From the NCBI RefSeq assembly GCF_000003605.2, contig NW_003120427.1, forward strand, positions 180,068 through 191,162: DNA of 11,095 nucleotides, read 5' to 3'. Origin of the DNA: Saccoglossus kowalevskii. Lineage: Eukaryota > Hemichordata > Enteropneusta > Harrimaniidae. A program made the position numbers and the translations under genes. How positions within the stretch are numbered: position 1 is the first letter of the stretch; the number at the start of each line of letters is the position of its first letter. Below are positions 6,929 through 11,095 of this stretch, piece after piece. Below the pieces are notes generated by a model. That model saw nothing but the letters and a program-made list of their open reading frames with translations. It was not told the origin of the DNA and made no database searches.

Positions 6929-7706
6929 TATCCAAAATAAGTAAGCCGAGGTGTGGACGCCCTCACGAGGCGCATTTTCAAACGAGTCGAGTCTCAAACG
7001 GACGATTATATATAATTTATGATGTAGTTAATTCTACTATAAGTCAATTCAAACAAAATAAATGCAATTTGTTATCACCTTAGCCGTATCAAGGCGATGC
7101 TAATTCTTGCATTGGTCTAAATGACGTACACGTTTTCCGGAATATTTTAGAGACTAGAGAATTGAAGCCTCGGACATGGTTAAACAAGCGCCCTCAAACG
7201 GTCAAAATAAATTATTTGTCAATTAATTGTCTAACTAATGAAAGTATTGTCAAATAGATTGGAATATAATAATAAAATTCAAAACTGTCATGACGTAAAT
7301 CTGCACACGACACTGTAACTGCTTTGAAACGCAGTATATTCAAGTTACCGACATATCAATATATTCACACGAGTGATAACTCAGTTCGTCTCCGGTGGAC
7401 TGCCGATCGAAGTTTCGTCACCACGATCATTATACAGAATGTAGAATACAGTGCTACATACATACTTGCCATTTTGATGTATCAAGTGGTTGTTAAACCA
7501 CAGTAACTGCTGGTATTACCGAATATCCGATAATCATCGCCCGAAAGGACGTTTTTTGCGACCGAAACTTCAGCGCATCCGCACTGTATTGATGTTTCGA
7601 ACACATAGAACATCAGTGACTGTCTTAGTGACGCTATTGACGCAGTACAATGGCCGTGACGCAACGCCGTTGTCAAGCGAACGTCATTCGATTTGTTTGT
7701 TATCGA
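6929..7706 (+). repeat. Segmental duplication, copy 1
   Basis: Blocks of this region match 8358-9016 in the same order and orientation. Examples are CCCTCACGAGGCGCATTTT (6960-6978 against 8392-8410), ATTTATGATGTAGTTA, ACAAAATAAATGCAATTTGT, ATGTATCAAGTGGTTGTTA (7477 against 8817) and GATGTTTCGAACACATAGAA (7591 against 8901). The middle is more diverged and copy 1 is longer there. Copy 1 lacks the MITE found in copy 2. Its ATG at 7592 begins MFRTHRT and a hydrophobic stretch as in copy 2, but a 7-bp insertion (about 7642-7648) shifts the frame, so as a coding copy it looks broken. Confidence 0.85.
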
Positions 7707-8357
7707 TAACACAGTCCGAAATGGGTTAATTTTGATTTAAAACTGTTCACAAATTGTTCAGTAACGGTATTCTCTGATGACATCAGTACTCGTGTACACA
7801 CTGCAGGGCACGTGTCGTTTTTGTAGACCATTCCCGACAATGTACGGACTTGCGTAAAACCTCGACACCCGAAACAAATTATTGGGTTTCTAATAGCGAA
7901 AGGGCAGCACAGATTATAACCTGTCGCGATGATTTGGAAGGAACCACGGTTACTAGTAACCGTGAAGGAACGAATGGCATTCTGGCAACTACTGCAACAC
8001 TTGTGATCTGTGATCGATTCTTTCCAGCAATTCAACTCGGAATTGACTTATAATATGTCGTAGATTCGGTGATGCTAGGAAGTATGACGTGCTTTATTAA
8101 TCATTCGTGATAGTTCCCCTCGCAGTGATGGTCACATGGCCTTAATTAGCCTATCAAAGCAGTGTGTTTTGTTTACATCCATTTTGTAGGAGTTTAAGCT
8201 GGCCAACATGTGTTTTACTTGTCATAATTCTATTACATACATGTGATTTCTTCAAATTAAAACAATATTTTGATTTTTGCATCCCCCTTTTTTGGGAAAA
8301 TTCAATCAAATGCTAGCATTGTCGTCTATGGAGTTTTAATTAGTGATATGAGCCCTA
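7707..8357. other. Spacer between the duplicated blocks
   Basis: About 650 bp with no recognised gene. It contains a perfect 20-bp palindrome at 7945-7964 and several CRE-like TGACG motifs. A 111-codon minus-strand frame (7700-8035) is Cys-rich but matches no family I know. It overlaps the edge of the duplication, and copy 2 does not support it. Confidence 0.4.
7945..7964. repeat. Perfect 20-bp palindrome
   Basis: CACGGTTACTAGTAACCGTG reads identically on both strands. The symmetry stops abruptly on both sides (C at 7944 against A at 7965). It could be a dimeric transcription-factor site or a relic of a mobile element. Nothing else indicates its role. Confidence 0.9.
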
Positions 8358-9016
8358 ATCCAAAATAAGTGAGTAAGCAGAGTTGTGATCGCCCTCACGA
8401 GGCGCATTTTTGAATCTCACACGGACGATTGGACTATTAGATCGATAATTTATGATGTAGTTAGTTCTACTATCAGACAATTAAATAAATAACAAAATAA
8501 ATGCAATTTGTTGTCACTTTAGCCATTCTTTTCACTAATTAACGAATTGTTAAATAGTTAAAATTGCGAAATTTTCAATAGAGTCTCAAGAATGTTTCGC
8601 TCGGATGGTGTGCGGGTCAAAGTTGTAGAATGTGGTGCTACTTTGACACTTTAAAGCAGGGGAGTCGTCACCTGCGCATGCGTCAGATGGCCATAGCGTG
8701 TCATGGTTTACAAACAAGCGTCTACTCAGAAGCCATTTGCGTTTCTAGCGTGTGTTGTTATCGTCGCTTGAGACTCAATTCCCGCGAGTGCGCAGGTGAC
8801 GATCCTCCCGCTTTAAATGTATCAAGTGGTTGTTATACCGCAGTGACTGCTGGTATTTACGAATATCCGGTAATCATCACATGAAAGGACGCACTGCGTT
8901 GATGTTTCGAACACATAGAACTTTGGTTGTGACCGTCTTAGTGACGCTACTGACAATGGCCGTGACGCAGTGGCGTTCGCAAGTTAACGTCACCCGTCAT
9001 TCGATAGGTTTATCGG
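8358..9016 (+). repeat. Segmental duplication, copy 2 (contains a MITE)
   Basis: Collinear with 6929-7706. The first conserved block runs from TCCAAAATAAGT (8359) to about 8525, then a shorter diverged middle with TAGAATG..GTGCTAC, then the MITE, then the best conserved block (8817-9016) containing the candidate ATG at 8902. Copy 2 lacks a stretch of about 30 bp just upstream of the ATG that copy 1 has (7551-7580). Confidence 0.85.
8651..8816. mobile_element. MITE, 158 bp with TTAA target duplication (piggyBac-like by target site)
   Basis: TTAA at 8651-8654 and at 8813-8816 flank a 158-bp element. The terminal inverted repeats match at 20 of the first 24 positions. Left is AGCAGGGGAGTCGTCACCTG followed by CGCA. 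Right, reverse-complemented, is AGCGGGAGGATCGTCACCTG followed by CGCA. The corresponding place in the paralogous copy (7458-7476) has no element. TTAA duplications are typical of piggyBac-mobilised elements, although TTTAAA on both sides leaves the exact boundary open by a base. There is no coding capacity. Confidence 0.75.
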
Positions 9017-9084
9017 CGTATAATAACGTGCCATGTCACGTCACCAGCAATCATCTTGAGTCAGTATTCCGTCTCTGTAACTAG
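8902..9084 (+). CDS. Candidate short N-terminal exon with signal anchor, unknown protein
   Basis: I do not recognise this protein. From ATG 8902 the frame gives 60 residues: a basic start MFRTHR, then a hydrophobic stretch TLVVTVLVTLLTMAVTQW and a polar tail with one glycosylation sequon (NVT). This is the layout of a signal peptide or of a type II membrane anchor. Support comes from the duplicated copy at 7592. There the first seven codons are identical, a 3-bp indel keeps the frame, and changes in the next codons are silent (ACT/ACC, TTG/CTG), before a 7-bp indel breaks copy 1. The start context is poor and no strong splice donor was found before the stop at 9082-9084. It may be a first exon, a small gene or non-coding. 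Confidence 0.2.
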   Translation: MFRTHRTLVVTVLVTLLTMAVTQWRSQVNVTRHSIGLSAYNNVPCHVTSNHLESVFRLCN

Positions 9085-10090
9085 ATATTTTGTAGACAGG
9101 TTTTAGAAAAAAATGGAAACATATATATGTATGAAAGTTCTATGAATCACAATATTCGCAATATTAAGCTTATCTTGTGTAGAAATGCATATAGTAACGT
9201 CCCTGGATGTAATCTTGGTAGCATTGAAGATTGGTCCTAGAGTGTGGTTAACAAGTTAGAGAAGGTTCTTGTATATAGTGAATATATTTTTGACATCAAT
9301 GAATCATGGACGAATACTGCCGCCATGTGCGTCTATTCTCATACTGAGACTTGGATAAACAAGCGGTATTCAGCGGGGAGAAGATATTCAACAAACATCA
9401 ACATGAACATCAACAAACTGTTTATATTGTTTGCGACGTTGGTTAAATGCACAAATCTTTTTCGCGATGTAGAGGGCGTACTACTCAATAGTTATACGTA
9501 TGTGAATGAAATATTAAATTTACGATCTTACTATATATCCAATTCTTTCGACATCTAATATTATTGACTCATCAAACTCAGACAGTATTTTAATGATTTA
9601 TTGCTAACTAGGATTTGTATCATGATGGTCAAATAACCCGAACAAAACTATAAATAAATTTAAACTATTTCATGCGTGTTTTGGTAATTTAAAAACAAAA
9701 AAAACAAACACAAATTCAATAGTTTTCTGGCATTTAAATATTTACCCAGAATTAGTGAAATGGAAACACGTAAAGTAAATACAATGCATCGTGCACTTAC
9801 AATGTTTTTTTTTCGATGTGGAAGTAATTCGCCAGAACGCTACAACACGAAAATCCAAGATGCGATAATGTAGGGGGGAACGTTTTGAAGGTATGCATCG
9901 ATATTTGTCACTTGGTGGCGATATTTACAATCGTACAAGATTGTGGTCTTCAATACTAAATCATTGTATCCTCATTTAGAAATGGGGTAAATTTACAATT
10001 CAAGTACTATTTACATAACTATCCCTTCTACATTACATTGCAGGTAGGTATTTTTAAAGCATGGTAAGAGGTACGACTTGTCAAACTTAA
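9085..10090. other. About 1 kb without a recognised gene
   Basis: AT-rich sequence. A 104-codon frame at 9244-9558 has an internal ATG at 9403, with A at -3, that would start a 51-residue product with a hydrophobic N-terminus (MNINKLFILFATLVKC). Its length is within chance for this composition and nothing in it is recognisable, so it is not called as a gene. Poly-A tracts occur near 9694-9710. Confidence 0.4.
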
Positions 10091-10097
10091 TTGACGA

Positions 10098-10142
10098 CTC
10101 TTCCGGAAGTCAAAAATACGGCGTTTCACATGCGCAGGCATG
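10098..10142. promoter_or_regulatory. Possible promoter-type motif cluster (ETS and NRF1-like)
   Basis: CTTCCGGAAG (10100-10109) is a palindromic ETS-factor core. Some 20 bp on, CATGC-GCAG-GCATG (10129-10142) contains ATGCGCAGG, which resembles half of an NRF1 site. Such pairs are common in housekeeping promoters, but no gene start was recognised on either side. Confidence 0.2.
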
Positions 10143-10175
10143 TCGTTTTGGGGTGTAACGTAAACTTGCCCGCGT

Positions 10176-10491
10176 GATGTTGTGCTTTTAGGTGTAACAA
10201 TCGACGTCGCAAAAACAAACTTCCCTTCTATCGACTATCAGCAATCTGACATGTTTGTATTTTCCGCCGTGACAAAGCAGGAGTATTTTTGCACCCCAGT
10301 CTGAGCTATAAATGACGATTGCTGATTGACCAATTCTAGGCGTATTAATGCAAATAAATAAAACCAGTATGATAAATGATGACATTTTATGTTTTGTTGA
10401 CGATAATTTGATTCTATGTGTATATTCGGATTATATTCTAGGTGTAACACTTGATAAAACTTTATCACGGAGTGACCATGTTGAACTTTTA
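10176..10491 (+). pseudogene. Possible decayed LINE reverse-transcriptase fragments
   Basis: Two + strand frames carry the motif typical of the region after the catalytic core in non-LTR retrotransposon reverse transcriptases, LGVT(I/L)D. At 10176-10205 the translation is DVVLLGVTID. At 10432-10491 it is YILGVTLDKTLSRSDHVELL before a stop. They lie in different frames with stops between them, so any element is badly broken. The match is short, the rest of the domain is not visible, and the two copies could be chance. Confidence 0.25.
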
Positions 10492-10573
10492 TGAAAAAAG
10501 CTACTGTAGAACACGTTGGAATAGCTGCATGCAATTTTAGCGGATTTGACTCTTGGCATGAATTAACAGAATC

Positions 10574-10697
10574 TTAATTTAGCTAAAGTGTCGATTATCT
10601 CCTCATGAGAATATACTTTCTGTTAAATTAGCTACATCTTGAATTAGCGAAATTACAGATTAGCTAAATTGGCTAAAATAACAAGTTAGTTAAAAAT
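10574..10697. repeat. AT-rich patch of TTAGCTAA-like motifs
   Basis: TTAGCTAAA or close variants occur at about 10579, 10628, 10644, 10660, 10670 and 10685, three of them spaced 16 bp apart. This looks like a degenerate short tandem or interspersed repeat. There is no coding signal. Confidence 0.5.
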
Positions 10698-10924
10698 GCG
10701 TGTTTTACAGTATTTAAACGTATTGGTCTAATCCGCAGATTACTCCCGTATATTCTTTACAGATCGTTCAATTCTCCTTTACCACGGTCTGATACAGCCC
10801 GCATTGAGCTGTTGTGTTGTTTGGAGAAATAACGCATACCACGCACTAACGTCATTGTATTTACTTTATTTGACATGAGAGCTATAGAATATAAGTAGTA
10901 CAATACGTTAATGTAACACACCGT
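10698..10924. other. Unassigned stretch, with a minus-strand AATAAA
   Basis: No gene on the + strand. TTTATT at 10865-10870 is AATAAA on the minus strand, about 55 nt downstream of the stop of the right-edge frame, so this stretch may be the 3' UTR of a minus-strand gene that enters from outside the window. Confidence 0.3.
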
Positions 10925-11095
10925 TCACAAAGCCTCACAGATCATTGATTCAGTGGGACAAATGTGTACGGGAAAGATAAATTTTGGGGCTCGGCACAGG
11001 AAAGATACATGTGGTTCATCGATATAGTCACCAAGACCGGAAGCAGGGGCAACAAAACCAGGCGGCACACACAGGCACTTTAACTCCACAATCTT
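10925..11095 (-). CDS. Possible terminal exon of an unknown minus-strand gene (partial)
   Basis: I do not recognise it. The minus-strand frame is open from the window edge (11095) for 56 codons to TGA at 10925-10927. It includes LKCLCVPPGFVAPASGLGDY and, further on, FLCRAPKFIFP and CPTESMICEAL, with five cysteines in 56 residues. An AATAAA hexamer lies about 55 nt past the stop. Against it, 56 open codons are not rare by chance and no domain is recognised. If it is real, this gene would converge on the SETD2 gene. Confidence 0.2.
   Translation of the reverse strand, partial: KIVELKCLCVPPGFVAPASGLGDYIDEPHVSFLCRAPKFIFPVHICPTESMICEAL

Noticed and set aside
7700-8035. 111-codon minus-strand frame, Cys-rich
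   Set aside because: No recognised family and no support from the second duplicated copy. The length is possible by chance in 11 kb.
9244-9558. 104-codon frame with an internal signal-peptide-like start at 9403
   Set aside because: No family resemblance and no second line of evidence. Kept only as a note in the stretch entry.

Overview
This is an AT-rich stretch of animal nuclear DNA. Its only firmly identified gene is the 3' end of a SETD2-type histone H3 lysine-36 methyltransferase on the + strand. Three exons with GT-AG introns encode the second half of the WW domain (from QTQWDPPTW), the linker (DLGTPTYDE) and the complete C-terminal SRI domain (NPYRKPDCK, DFKHLARK, LTHG), ending at a stop at 2624-2626. 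Intron architecture, protein similarity, minisatellite density and a Helentron-like repeat point to a marine invertebrate, perhaps an invertebrate deuterostome or a lophotrochozoan. The species cannot be fixed from the sequence.

Layout. 1-444 is the end of a SETD2 intron, filled by a 63/64-bp tandem repeat that runs almost into the splice acceptor. 445-625 is the WW/linker exon. 626-2006 is an intron holding about 29 copies of a 32-bp repeat. 2007-2108 is the first SRI exon. 2109-2464 is an intron with a long ungapped foldback (2135-2262). 2465-2626 is the last coding exon. From 2627 to about 3.74 kb or 5.77 kb lies probable 3' UTR, with three more minisatellites: a 32-bp array (2830-3053), a 34-bp array (3863-4068) and a 49-bp array (4598-5290, degenerate to 5431). 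Poly(A) signal candidates are at 3716 and 5746.

Beyond the gene, 5868-6600 is a non-autonomous Helentron-like (HINE/pearl/DINE-like) element with subterminal inverted repeats, core repeats of about 160 bp and a terminal hairpin. A diverged duplication follows (6929-7706 and 8358-9016). The downstream copy carries a 158-bp MITE flanked by TTAA, and the other copy shows the site without it. Both copies keep an ATG followed by a short hydrophobic N-terminus, which could be an uncharacterised first exon. The last 2 kb contains possible fragments of LINE reverse transcriptase, an AT-rich TTAGCTAA-rich patch, and at the right edge an open minus-strand frame followed by a poly(A) hexamer.

No prokaryotic features, CRISPR array, tRNA or rRNA were seen. 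I found no convincing new multi-gene system. The strongest non-routine signal is the strand-biased foldback in the last SETD2 intron. Next come the MITE with its internal empty-site control, and the array of poly(A) hexamers on the antisense strand downstream of SETD2.
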